Of a DNA stretch of 64,000 bases, positions 1 to 8,439 are shown piece by piece. The DNA comes from Neorhizobium huautlense (GTDB taxonomy: Bacteria; Pseudomonadota; Alphaproteobacteria; Rhizobiales; Rhizobiaceae): contig NZ_PVBM01000009.1 in the NCBI RefSeq assembly GCF_002968575.1, positions 62,001 to 126,000 on the forward strand, read 5' to 3'. Position 1 is the first letter of the stretch; every line of letters starts with the position of its first letter. Made by a program: the position numbers and the translations under genes. The notes under the pieces were generated by a model. The model was not told the origin of the DNA, made no database searches, and saw only the letters and a list, made by a program, of their open reading frames with translations.

Positions 1-2
1 TC

Positions 3-122
3 TTTCGCCGGATGACGGGTCGTGTCGGAGCAGACGGCGTGGCGGCGGCGTTTGCGGATGTCCAGGCACGCTTCAAGGATATGCCGGAACCCGTCGTCGA
101 GCGGAAAGAGGCTGCGGAATGA
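3..122 (+). CDS. C-terminal fragment of an unidentified protein
   Basis: An open frame enters from the left edge and ends at a TGA (120-122) that overlaps the ATG of the next gene (ATGA at 119-122), so it is the upstream member of a translationally coupled operon. Only about 39 residues are visible, ending in an acidic/basic tail (EPVVERKEAAE). No domain can be recognised. By context with HcnAB/OoxAB-type genes it could belong to the same amine or proline/opine oxidation operon, but that is inference from position only. Confidence 0.6.
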   Translation, partial: FRRMTGRVGADGVAAAFADVQARFKDMPEPVVERKEAAE

Positions 123-442
123 CATCCGGATTGCAATCTGCCCGGCCTGCAGGGCGAATAAGGCGCCTTGCCGAAAAGGGCAGGCCGCAGGTCCGGTTCA
201 GACTGGACGGTGTCGATTGTAAGGCGCTTTCCGGGGACACGGTGCTGACCGCGGTGCTCGTCTCCGCACCTGCCGTGCGGCAATCGGAGTTCGGGCCGGA
301 AAAACGGGCCGGCTTCTGTCTGATGGGAGCCTGCCAGGACTGCTGGCTCTGGCAGGAGGATGGTCGGCGGCTTCGGGCCTGTTCGACCCTGATTGCCGAA
401 GGCATGCAATTGCGAACCGCGCCTCCGGAGATCTGGCCATGA
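119..442 (+). CDS. (2Fe-2S)-binding protein, HcnA/OoxA-type small subunit
   Basis: 107 residues. A plant-type ferredoxin fold is indicated by four cysteines spaced C67-x4-C72-x2-C75-x12-C88, the pattern of the small [2Fe-2S] subunits that partner FAD oxidoreductases of the HcnABC, OoxAB and sarcosine-oxidase-alpha N-terminal families. It would carry electrons from the flavin subunit, probably at or near the membrane. It is coupled on both sides by ATGA overlaps, to the partial gene upstream and the FAD subunit downstream, which supports one operon. The exact substrate (opine, hydroxyproline or another amine) is not visible. Confidence 0.85.
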   Translation: MTSGLQSARPAGRIRRLAEKGRPQVRFRLDGVDCKALSGDTVLTAVLVSAPAVRQSEFGPEKRAGFCLMGACQDCWLWQEDGRRLRACSTLIAEGMQLRTAPPEIWP

Positions 443-1806
443 CCGACGAGAGCGGAGAAAAGGTGGTTATCGTCGGCGCCGGTCCCGCGGGTATCCGCGC
501 CGCCGAGGTTCTGGTTCAGGCGGGGATAAGACCCGTCGTCATCGATGAGGGGCTCAAGGGCGGCGGCCAGATCTATCGTCGGTCGCCAGAGGGTTTTACG
601 AGATCGCCGAAGCAGCTTTACGGATCGGAAGCCCACAAGGCCGTCGCACTCCACTCCCTGTTCGACCGCATGGTCGCGGTCGGAGCGATCGACTATCACC
701 CCCAAAGCTCCGTGCTTTCGACGGCAGGCAATCTTCTGCAGGCACTGACACCTGCCGGACGCCAGGACTTCACGTATTCCCGCCTGATCCTTGCAACCGG
801 CGCCATGGACCGCCTAGCGCCCGTTCCTGGCTGGCAGTCGCCAGGCGTTTATAGCCTCGGTGCAACGCAGATCGCGCTGAAGGCACAGGGGATCGCGCTT
901 GGTGGCCAGACCGTCCTTGCCGGTTCGGGGCCATTGCTCACGCTGATCGCCACCCAGCTGCTGAAGGCTGGCGCGAATATCGCGGCAGTCCTCGACACAT
1001 CCTCGTCTCGGAACCAAGTGTCGGGATTGCCTGGCATGCTGGCGAGGCCCACCCTGGTTTTGAGGGGCATCTTGATGCGGTCGAAGCTCGGCCGGCTTTA
1101 CCATGCCGGTGTGACGCTGGAGCGGATCGAGACCGATGAGCGGGGCCCTGTCGCCATGCACTGGCGCGATGCCCGCGGCAAAAGCCGTGTCGCGTCCTGC
1201 GACGTGGTGGGTCTTGGCTGGCATCTGCGTGCCGAAACCCAGCTGGCGGGTCTGGCCGGCTGCTCGTTCGACTATGACGAAAGCTGGTTGCAATGGCTGC
1301 CCCGCACCGATCGCATGGGGCGGGCGGGCGAAAGGCTCTATCTTGCTGGCGATGGGCTGAGAATCCTCGGCGCCGATGGTGCGGAGGTCACCGGCCGTCT
1401 CGCCGCGATCGCCTGCCTTGCGGATATGGGTTGGCCCTTCCCGGATGCGCGACCGGACTTGCGCCGGCTGGAGCGGCTCGAGCGTTTCGCCCGCGCCATG
1501 GCCCGCGCCTTTCCCTGGCCGCGTGATATCGTCCGCGCCGTTCCCGACGAGACCGTTGTCTGTCGCTGTGAAGGTGTGACCGCCGGTCAGTTGCGTGAAA
1601 GCGTCGTCTATGGCGGTGCCGAAGCCAATCGGGTCAAATCACTTGCGCGTGTCGGTATGGGGCGCTGTCAGGGGCGTTTCTGCCAGCTTGCCAGCGTCGA
1701 GCTGATTGCCGAAAAGGCCGGTTTAAAGGTCTGCGATGCGGGTCGGTTGCGCGAACAGGCGCCTGTCAGGCCGCTGCCTATCGGTGACTGGGTTCGCGAG
1801 GCCTGA
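439..1806 (+). CDS. FAD/NAD(P)-binding oxidoreductase with C-terminal BFD-like [2Fe-2S] domain (HcnB/OoxA type)
   Basis: 455 residues. The N-terminal Rossmann motif GAGPAG (residues 13-18) binds FAD, and a second nucleotide-binding segment follows around residues 160-175 (LAGSGPLL). The last about 80 residues carry a CRC pair and a later C-x4-C pair, the four-cysteine arrangement of bacterioferritin-associated-ferredoxin-like domains found at the end of HcnB, OoxA and SoxA-alpha relatives. With the small [2Fe-2S] protein just upstream (ATGA overlap) it should form the core of an amine or opine dehydrogenase. The usual third, DadA-like subunit is not directly adjacent, although a DadA-like gene lies at 2781-4106 on the other strand. 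Confidence 0.85.
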   Translation: MTDESGEKVVIVGAGPAGIRAAEVLVQAGIRPVVIDEGLKGGGQIYRRSPEGFTRSPKQLYGSEAHKAVALHSLFDRMVAVGAIDYHPQSSVLSTAGNLLQALTPAGRQDFTYSRLILATGAMDRLAPVPGWQSPGVYSLGATQIALKAQGIALGGQTVLAGSGPLLTLIATQLLKAGANIAAVLDTSSSRNQVSGLPGMLARPTLVLRGILMRSKLGRLYHAGVTLERIETDERGPVAMHWRDARGKSRVASCDVVGLGWHLRAETQLAGLAGCSFDYDESWLQWLPRTDRMGRAGERLYLAGDGLRILGADGAEVTGRLAAIACLADMGWPFPDARPDLRRLERLERFARAMARAFPWPRDIVRAVPDETVVCRCEGVTAGQLRESVVYGGAEANRVKSLARVGMGRCQGRFCQLASVELIAEKAGLKVCDAGRLREQAPVRPLPIGDWVREA

Positions 1807-1815
1807 CCAGCCGGC

Positions 1816-2721
1816 TCAGGTGGTGGTATTGCCAGCATTCAAAACCGCGGCACAGGCCTCTCGCAGATTGTCACGCATGGCAATATGACTTCCCGTGAGC
1901 GGTCGGTCTCGGCTAGTCAGCAACGCGATCGGCACGGAAATCTTCTGCTGAAGCGGGCGCCGGACGAGGCCCGCGAATTGTTCCCAGGGCAGAAGTCCAT
2001 CGACAATGGCGACACCGAAACCGTCGCGGACGAAGGGCAGGGCGGTGATGGAAATATCGATCTCGATCGCCGGATTGAAGATCTGTTTTTCGGCAGCCGC
2101 GGCGCTCACCAGCAATCGGCCGGGAAGCGTGCCGGCGCGGTAGGAGATCAACATCTCGTTCTGAAGATCGGCAAAACCGATTTGTTCCAGTTCGGCAAGC
2201 CGGTGATGTTCGGGAATGATGCAGATCAGTTCCGCGTGCCCGAGCGTCTCAACGTCGATGCCGGGCCGGGCGAAATTGTTCATGACAATGCCGAGCGGCG
2301 CATCGCCGTCGCGGATCATGTCGACGACATTGACGAGCGGTGCGATCAGCGATCGGACGACGATGTCCGGATGGGAGGCGCGAAACGCGACCAGCGCCTT
2401 CGGCACGATCGACATGGCTGGCGGCGCGGAAGCCGCGACCCGGATCAGCCCGGTACGGCCGAAGCGCATGTCCGTCGTGCGGCGGCGAAGGGCGCTGAGC
2501 TCGGAAAAGATGCGTTCGCATTCCGGATAAAGCTCCTCGGCTTCCCGCGTCGGAACCAGCTTGCCGCGCACGCGGTTGAAAAGCTTGAAACCCAGTTGAT
2601 CCTCGGCATGCAGAAGGATCTGGCTGAGCGCCGGCTGCGATATGTTCAGCATCGCGGCGGCGCCGGTCACCGTTCCGGTTCGCATCAGCATGCAAAAGAC
2701 TTCGAGCTGGCGTGCCTGCAT
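1816..2721 (-). CDS. LysR-family transcriptional regulator
   Basis: 301 residues, full LysR length. The N-terminus holds the winged helix-turn-helix (residues about 5-60, with the GAAAMLNISQPALSQ recognition segment), followed by a periplasmic-binding-like effector domain. It is convergent with the [2Fe-2S]/FAD operon (9 bp gap) and lies downstream, on the same strand, of the FAD oxidase that starts at 4106. It probably controls the neighbouring catabolic genes. The effector is unknown. Confidence 0.92.
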   Translation of the reverse strand: MQARQLEVFCMLMRTGTVTGAAAMLNISQPALSQILLHAEDQLGFKLFNRVRGKLVPTREAEELYPECERIFSELSALRRRTTDMRFGRTGLIRVAASAPPAMSIVPKALVAFRASHPDIVVRSLIAPLVNVVDMIRDGDAPLGIVMNNFARPGIDVETLGHAELICIIPEHHRLAELEQIGFADLQNEMLISYRAGTLPGRLLVSAAAAEKQIFNPAIEIDISITALPFVRDGFGVAIVDGLLPWEQFAGLVRRPLQQKISVPIALLTSRDRPLTGSHIAMRDNLREACAAVLNAGNTTT

Positions 2722-2780
2722 TGAAAATCCTTTGAATGCGTGACTGGGGTTTTAGACACCTTATCGCGCGACGGGACGAT

Positions 2781-4106
2781 TCAGAAGTCGGCGACCTTTC
2801 CCCATGACGAGGTTTCAAACCGCTTCGGGTGATAGGGGATCGGATCGACGATCGGGGTGCTGGCGGTAACGATGTCGGCGATGAGGTGACCGGCGCCCGG
2901 GCCAATGCCAAAGCCGTGGCCACTGAAACCGGCAGCAAGGATGAAGCCGGGAACGCTTGCCACTTCGCCGATGGCCGGAACGCCGTCTGGTGTGGAATCG
3001 ATATACCCGGCCCAACTTGCTGTGATGCGCCGCTTGCCGATTGCCGGCAGAAGTTCAACGGCACGGTCATAGGTCAGCTTGATCGTGCCAGCATCAACGG
3101 CGGGGTCGAGGATGCGCATATGTTCCATTGGCGTCGGGCGATCGAGCCGCCACCGGGCAAGGCTTTCATGGCCGCTGCGTATGCCTTCGAGCCCGCCTGG
3201 AGAAAGGCTGCGCCAACGGCGCATGAACATCGGCAGAAACTGCGTTGCAAAACGCATGTTCTGGGCGGTCACATCGACCCGGCCACGGCCGCTGATGGCA
3301 AGCGTATGGCCGCCGTCGCCGCGCCGCGTCACCGAAACACGTGCTGTATGCAGGGCATCCGGCAAATCGCCTTCACCGGGACCGATAGAGAGAATGGAGG
3401 AGCGGGTGGACGCCTGGGGAAAACGGATGCCGAGTTGGCGGCAGAAAGAGGACGCCCAAGCGCCGCCCGAAAGGATCCCGATCTTGGTCCTGATCGTACC
3501 ATGTTCGGTAACGATCGCCGACAGCCTGCCGCTTTCCATTTCGATGCCGCGCGCGGCGCAGTTCTGCAACACGGTTCCGCCAAGCTTCACGACCGCACGG
3601 GCGACGGCGGGAGCGGCACTGGTGGGGTCCGCCGTTCCGTCGGTCGGCGAGAAGACGCCACCCTTCCAGATTCGGCGGGTCGCCTTGCCGCGTTCGCTTG
3701 CCTCGGCGCTGTCGAGCATATGGGTGGTGACGCCAACCGTTCGGGCAAAATCACGCCAGCGCGCCCAGCCTGCCAGCTCCTCCTCGCTGTCGCTGAGATA
3801 AAGCAGGCCGCAACGCCGAAAGCCGGTGTCCTCGCCGCTTTCAGCGGCAAAGCTTTCCCAGAGATCGAGGCTTTTCGTCGCCATTGGGAGTTCGCGCGCG
3901 TCGCGGTTCTGCTGACGGCACCAGCCCCAGTTGCGGCTCGATTGCTCGGCGCCGACACGTCCCTTTTCGATCAGCGCGACCTTCAGACCGCGTCTGACGA
4001 GATAATAGGCCGTGAAGACGCCGACGATGCCGGCTCCGATGACGACCGCGTCAGCGGAGTGCGGCAATTCGCCATCGGTTTTCATGAACGTGAGCGGTGC
4101 TGGCAT
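2781..4106 (-). CDS. FAD-dependent amine/D-amino-acid oxidoreductase (DadA family)
   Basis: 441 residues from the chosen ATG at 4106 (MPAPLTF), which has a GAGGAG ribosome site 10 nt upstream; the frame stays open further upstream without a better signal. The GAGIVG dinucleotide motif near residue 23 and a C-terminal AAGFSGHGFGIGPGAG segment are typical of DAO-fold flavoenzymes (DadA, sarcosine oxidase and similar). It would oxidise an amine C-N bond. It is divergent from an Lrp/AsnC regulator, a common arrangement for amino-acid dehydrogenase genes in rhizobia, so Lrp control is likely. Substrate not identifiable. Confidence 0.85.
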   Translation of the reverse strand: MPAPLTFMKTDGELPHSADAVVIGAGIVGVFTAYYLVRRGLKVALIEKGRVGAEQSSRNWGWCRQQNRDARELPMATKSLDLWESFAAESGEDTGFRRCGLLYLSDSEEELAGWARWRDFARTVGVTTHMLDSAEASERGKATRRIWKGGVFSPTDGTADPTSAAPAVARAVVKLGGTVLQNCAARGIEMESGRLSAIVTEHGTIRTKIGILSGGAWASSFCRQLGIRFPQASTRSSILSIGPGEGDLPDALHTARVSVTRRGDGGHTLAISGRGRVDVTAQNMRFATQFLPMFMRRWRSLSPGGLEGIRSGHESLARWRLDRPTPMEHMRILDPAVDAGTIKLTYDRAVELLPAIGKRRITASWAGYIDSTPDGVPAIGEVASVPGFILAAGFSGHGFGIGPGAGHLIADIVTASTPIVDPIPYHPKRFETSSWGKVADF

Positions 4107-4351
4107 GACGACCAATCTCCTCGGCGCAACTCGATCGATATCGCAACATAGCGCTGCAGTCTGCGCGGTGGTGACCGCACATTTCAGCCGAACAGCACAA
4201 GATTCTGCGCGCCGTTTAGGATGCAGCTTATTGTGCCGATGATCTTTTTGCAGAATGAAATAGACAAGAAAAGCCAAGGTGTTAAAATTGATCCTGGAAA
4301 TCAGCAGCATAAAATGCTGCGATTGCCGGATAGCGCGAAAGGTGTCCAGAC
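4107..4351. promoter_or_regulatory. Divergent promoter region between FAD oxidase and Lrp gene
   Basis: A 245-bp intergenic region separates the divergent FAD oxidase and Lrp/AsnC genes. It is noticeably more AT-rich towards the Lrp gene (about 4235-4320). It should hold both promoters and the Lrp-type binding sites, but no single operator stands out by eye. Confidence 0.5.
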
Positions 4352-4828
4352 GTGAAGCTCGATCGCATCGACATCAAGATCCTCTACGAATTGCAGAAGA
4401 ATGGCCGTATCACCAATGTCGAGCTGGCCGAGCTGGTCAACCTGTCGCCGAGCCCCTGCCTGATGCGTGTCAAGAAGCTGCAGCAGGAGGGGTATATCGA
4501 GGGGTATTCGGCCCAGATCAACATCGGCAAGCTGGGCCAGACCCTCACCGTTTTTACCGAAGTCACCCTCAAGAACCACCGGCAGATTGATTTTGCGCGC
4601 TTTCTTGCGGCGGTGGAACGGGTCGATCAGGTGATCGAATGCCACTTGGTTTCGGGCGGTTACGACTACATGCTCAAATTCGTCACCGCGGGAATTGGCG
4701 AATATCAGACGATCATGGAACGCCTGACTGACATGGATATCGGCATCGACAAGTATTTCAGCTTCGTGGTTTTGAAGTCGCCGATCGTCAAGGCGCATAT
4801 GCCGCTGACCAGCCTGTTCCTGGTCTGA
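4352..4828 (+). CDS. Lrp/AsnC-family transcriptional regulator
   Basis: 158 residues, the usual family length. The N-terminal helix-turn-helix (residues about 5-50, RITNVELAELVNLSPSP) is followed by the AsnC ligand-binding/oligomerisation domain. It is transcribed away from the FAD oxidase at 2781-4106 and converges on the ABC transporter operon. It probably senses an amino acid or amine and controls the divergent oxidase and perhaps the transporter. Confidence 0.92.
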   Translation: MKLDRIDIKILYELQKNGRITNVELAELVNLSPSPCLMRVKKLQQEGYIEGYSAQINIGKLGQTLTVFTEVTLKNHRQIDFARFLAAVERVDQVIECHLVSGGYDYMLKFVTAGIGEYQTIMERLTDMDIGIDKYFSFVVLKSPIVKAHMPLTSLFLV

Positions 4829-4850
4829 CATCTCTTGTCTGGCAGAAACG

Positions 4851-4872
4851 TGAGGCAGCCCACATTGCCTCA
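4851..4872. terminator. Inverted repeat between convergent genes
   Basis: TGAGGCA (4851-4857) pairs with TGCCTCA (4866-4872) across an 8-nt loop, between the end of the Lrp gene and the end of the ABC ATPase gene, whose stop codon lies inside the right arm. There is no T-run, so terminator function is tentative. Confidence 0.4.
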
Positions 4873-6525
4873 GCCCCGTACGTAGGTCTTGACCAGTTCG
4901 GGATCGCGTTCCAGCCGGTCGAGCCAGCCGGAATCGAGTTTCGGAACGGATGAAAACAGCAGTTTCGAATAGGGATGCTGCGGCACTTTCGAAATTGCCG
5001 GCGTGATCTCTTCGATCTTGCGGCCGTTATACATCACGACGATCTCGTCGCAGATTGCTTCCACGACCGACAGATCATGGCTGATGAAGATGTAGGACAG
5101 CGAAAGCTCCCGCTGCATTTCCTTCAGGAGATCGATCACGGCAGCCGCCACGACCGTATCAAGGGCAGAGGTGATCTCGTCGCAGACGATCAGTTTCGGC
5201 TCGGCGGCGAGGGCGCGGGCAAAGTTGACGCGCTGTTTCTGTCCGCCTGAAAGCTCGGCCGGTGTGCGGCTGCGCAGCGCCTTCGGCAGGCGCACCATAT
5301 CCATGAGCTGGTCGATCCGCGTGTCGCGCGCCTTGCCTTTCATGCCGTGATAAAACTTCAGCGGCCGTCCGAGGATTTCCTCAATCGACTTTGCCGGATT
5401 GAGGGATGTATCAGCATGTTGAAAAACGATCTGTAGCTCGCGCAACTGTTCGCGGCTTCTCTGGCGGGCCGAAGGAGCAAGTTTGCGTCCATCGAGCGTC
5501 AGCTGACCGGCAGAGGCCGGCAGTATCCCGGCAATCGAGCGGGCAAGTGTAGACTTGCCGCAGCCGGATTCGCCGATGATTCCGAGATTGCGGCCACGCT
5601 CGAGCGAAAGGCTTGCTTCCTGCACCGCCTTCACGAGCGGCAGGCCATCGGCCTGAACCGGGCCGTATCCGGCAATCAGGCCATCGACCTGCAGGAGCGG
5701 CTTGCGTTCCAGAGCAGCAACAATGCTTTCGGCTCGCGGTTTTGGTTCGAAGGCCGAGAGCAGCTCACGCGTATAGGGGTGCTTGGCATCGGCCAAGATG
5801 TCGTTGGTGCCGGCGACTTCCTGAACCTCACCACCGCGCAAGACGACGATACGATCGGCGATCTGGGCAACGACGGCGAGGTCGTGGGATACGTAGACGC
5901 CGGCGATGCCGCTCTTCTTCATTACTGCCTTGAAGGCACGTAGCACTTCGATCTGGGTCGTGACGTCAAGCGCCGTGGTCGGCTCGTCGAAAATGACGAG
6001 TTTCGGATCCGAGATCAGCGCCATCGCGGCAGCAAGACGTTGTAGCTGGCCACCGGAAACCTGATGCGGGTAGCGGCTGCCGATCTCGTCCGGATCTGGC
6101 AGTGACAGCGCCCTGAACAGCGAGACCGCCTTCTCGCGCGCCTCTGCCGGCGGCATCAGCTGGTGAATGCGGGTGACCTCGATCACCTGCTCGATGATGC
6201 GCTTGGAAGGATTGAAGGCGGCGGCCGCCGATTGCGGCACATAGGAGACTTCGAGACCACGGACATTGGCGCGCCGGCGTTCGCTGAGCGCCACCATGTC
6301 CTTGCCGGCGACCGTGACACTGCCGCCCGTTATCTTGCAGCCGGGGCGAGCGTAGCCCATGATCGTCAAGGCGATCGTCGTCTTGCCCGATCCGCTTTCG
6401 CCGATCAGGGCGACGATTTCGCCCGGCGCGATGTCGATATCGACACCCTTGATAATGTCGATGCTGCGGCCTGAATCGGTCGTTGCCTCCACCTTGAGAT
6501 TTCGGATTTCGACGAGATTTTTCAT
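4870..6525 (-). CDS. Dipeptide-type ABC transporter, fused DppD-DppF ATP-binding protein
   Basis: 551 residues holding two complete ABC ATPase domains in tandem: Walker A GESGSGKTT near residue 42 and GESGCGKST near residue 318, with matching SGGQLQR and SGGQKQR signatures and two Walker B DEP/DEI segments. It corresponds to DppD and DppF joined in one chain, which is frequent in rhizobia. It starts immediately after the stop of the permease gene (no gap). It powers uptake with the two permeases and the binding protein upstream. Confidence 0.93.
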   Translation of the reverse strand: MKNLVEIRNLKVEATTDSGRSIDIIKGVDIDIAPGEIVALIGESGSGKTTIALTIMGYARPGCKITGGSVTVAGKDMVALSERRRANVRGLEVSYVPQSAAAAFNPSKRIIEQVIEVTRIHQLMPPAEAREKAVSLFRALSLPDPDEIGSRYPHQVSGGQLQRLAAAMALISDPKLVIFDEPTTALDVTTQIEVLRAFKAVMKKSGIAGVYVSHDLAVVAQIADRIVVLRGGEVQEVAGTNDILADAKHPYTRELLSAFEPKPRAESIVAALERKPLLQVDGLIAGYGPVQADGLPLVKAVQEASLSLERGRNLGIIGESGCGKSTLARSIAGILPASAGQLTLDGRKLAPSARQRSREQLRELQIVFQHADTSLNPAKSIEEILGRPLKFYHGMKGKARDTRIDQLMDMVRLPKALRSRTPAELSGGQKQRVNFARALAAEPKLIVCDEITSALDTVVAAAVIDLLKEMQRELSLSYIFISHDLSVVEAICDEIVVMYNGRKIEEITPAISKVPQHPYSKLLFSSVPKLDSGWLDRLERDPELVKTYVRG

Positions 6526-7368
6526 TCACGCGCTCCGATCTCTGATCTTCTTGGGCAGATTATCGATCAGCAGGTTGACGCTGATGGTGAGGCTCGCAAT
6601 GGCGAGTGATGGAACGATGACCGCGGGTGCGCCAAAAGGCAGGCCTCCGATATTTTCGTGAACCAGCGCGCCCCAGTCCGCATAGGGTGGCTGCACACCG
6701 AGCCCGAGGAAGGAGAGACCGGAAAGAAGCAGGACGATGAAGACGAAACGGATACCGAAATCGGCCAGAAGCGGGCCGATGATATTCGGCAGGATTTCCG
6801 AAAAGACGACATAGGGAATGCCCTCACCCCGGGTGCGCGCGACGGTAATATAGTCCATCGTGTTGACGTTGACGGCGAGCGACCGGGCAAAACGATAAGC
6901 ACCGGGAATATAGATCACGCCCAGCATGATGATCAGCACGGGCAACGACGACCCGACCGCGGCAGCGATCACGAGGCCCGACAGCTTGCTCGGAATAGAA
7001 TTGAGCGCATCGAGGAAACGGCTCAGTATCGTGTCAAACCAGCCGCCGATCACGGCAGCCGCCATGCCGAATGCCGCACCGGAAAAACAGGCGAGGCAGA
7101 CGGCGGCAAGCGAGATGCCGACCGTATAGCGGGCGCCCATGATGATGCGGGAAAGCATGTCACGGCCGAGATAGTCGGAGCCGAGCAGGAGCTTGCTGCT
7201 CATCGGGCCGAAATAGTCCTCATCGACGATCTCACCCACCGGATAGGGGATGATATGCGGGGCCAGGAAGGCGATGATTGCCCAGAAGAGAATGATGGCA
7301 AAACCGATCATTCCGATCCAGCTGAACCGGTATCTGGCACCGCGGGGCATGGTCGTGGATGTGGTCAT
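6526..7368 (-). CDS. ABC transporter permease, DppC-like
   Basis: 280 residues from the ATG at 7368 (MTTSTTM), two nucleotides after the upstream permease stop; a longer frame to 7458 overlaps that gene and is not preferred. One N-terminal membrane helix, the DppC N-terminal segment and five further helices are visible, with an EAA-type loop (ARTRGEGIPYVVFSEILPN). It pairs with the DppB-like permease to form the channel of a peptide/opine/amine importer. Confidence 0.9.
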   Translation of the reverse strand: MTTSTTMPRGARYRFSWIGMIGFAIILFWAIIAFLAPHIIPYPVGEIVDEDYFGPMSSKLLLGSDYLGRDMLSRIIMGARYTVGISLAAVCLACFSGAAFGMAAAVIGGWFDTILSRFLDALNSIPSKLSGLVIAAAVGSSLPVLIIMLGVIYIPGAYRFARSLAVNVNTMDYITVARTRGEGIPYVVFSEILPNIIGPLLADFGIRFVFIVLLLSGLSFLGLGVQPPYADWGALVHENIGGLPFGAPAVIVPSLAIASLTISVNLLIDNLPKKIRDRSA

Positions 7369-7370
7369 GA

Positions 7371-8321
7371 TCAGCGCACCCTCGGATTGGCCAGGATTGC
7401 GACGACATCGGCAAAGGTGATGAGGGCGAGATAACCGACACAGAAGATGATGGCACACGATTGGATCAGCGGCAGGTCGCGCGTGGAAACACCGTCGACC
7501 ATCAGCTTGGCAATGCCGGGATAGTTGAAGATCGTCTCAACGATGATGACTCCGCCGACGAGATAGGAGAGTGAGAGCGCGATTGCATTGGCGATCGGGC
7601 CGACCGCGTTCGGAAGGGCGTGAATCAGGACAGCGCGCCGGCGCGACGCGCCCTTGAGGATAGCGGCCTCGACATAGGGTGTTTTGATCGTATCGATGAC
7701 CGCAGCGCGGGTCATGCGGATCATTTGGGCTGAAACGACGAAGGTCAGCGTGATGACCGGCATGGCGTAGATCTTCAACACTTGCCAGAAGGAGTCCACA
7801 TCGGTTGCGAAGGAGAGGGCCGGCAGCCATTTCAGATAGACGGAAAACAGAAGCACTGCCGAGGTCGCGATCATGAATTCCGGCACCGAGATGACGCCGA
7901 TCGTCAGAATCGTAACAACGCGGTCGTACACAGAACCGCGGAACATGGCCGCCGTAATGCCGAGCGTCAGGGATAGGGGGACGGCAAACAGCGTGACGAT
8001 TCCGGCAAGGCGCATCGTGTTGACGAAACGCGCGCCGATCAGCTCCGCCACCGGGACATTGTTGACATAGGAGGTTCCGAAATCGCCCTGCAGCAGGCCA
8101 AAGAGCCAGCGCGCGAAACGGAAAAAGGCGGGCTCATCCAGGTGCATGGCGGCTCTGAGACCGGCAACGGCTTCAGGCGTCGCAGCCTGGCCGAGCAGGA
8201 TCGTTGCAGTATCGCCCGGCAGCATGGCCGTAGCGAAAAAGACCGCGAAGGAGACGATCAGCAGAGTAAGGGCGGCGCTGCCGAGCCTGTTGGTGATGAG
8301 TCCGAGGACATAGGTGCTCAA
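7371..8321 (-). CDS. ABC transporter permease, DppB-like (TTG start)
   Basis: 316 residues beginning with a TTG at 8319-8321 (no in-frame ATG nearby), preceded by an AGGGAAA ribosome site. DppB features are an N-terminal helix, the LPGD segment (about residue 34), and an EAA loop near KTPYVEAAILKGASRRRAVLIHALPNA. It is the first permease gene after the binding-protein gene and is separated by 2 nt from the DppC-like gene. Confidence 0.9.
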   Translation of the reverse strand: MSTYVLGLITNRLGSAALTLLIVSFAVFFATAMLPGDTATILLGQAATPEAVAGLRAAMHLDEPAFFRFARWLFGLLQGDFGTSYVNNVPVAELIGARFVNTMRLAGIVTLFAVPLSLTLGITAAMFRGSVYDRVVTILTIGVISVPEFMIATSAVLLFSVYLKWLPALSFATDVDSFWQVLKIYAMPVITLTFVVSAQMIRMTRAAVIDTIKTPYVEAAILKGASRRRAVLIHALPNAVGPIANAIALSLSYLVGGVIIVETIFNYPGIAKLMVDGVSTRDLPLIQSCAIIFCVGYLALITFADVVAILANPRVR

Positions 8322-8439
8322 TGGAGTTTCCCTGTCTGAAAGTTCAAGAATGCCAGCGCCCTTTCCGCACGAACCGGTATGGCGTCGTCAGGCGCAGTCT
8401 TGGCGGCAAGGGAACGTCCCCTGCCGCCAGGCATCAGCC

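Noticed and set aside
2829..4151. A 440-residue plus-strand frame opposite the FAD oxidase
   Set aside because: Antisense shadow of a DAO-family gene with a dinucleotide-binding motif; no domain in the antisense translation.
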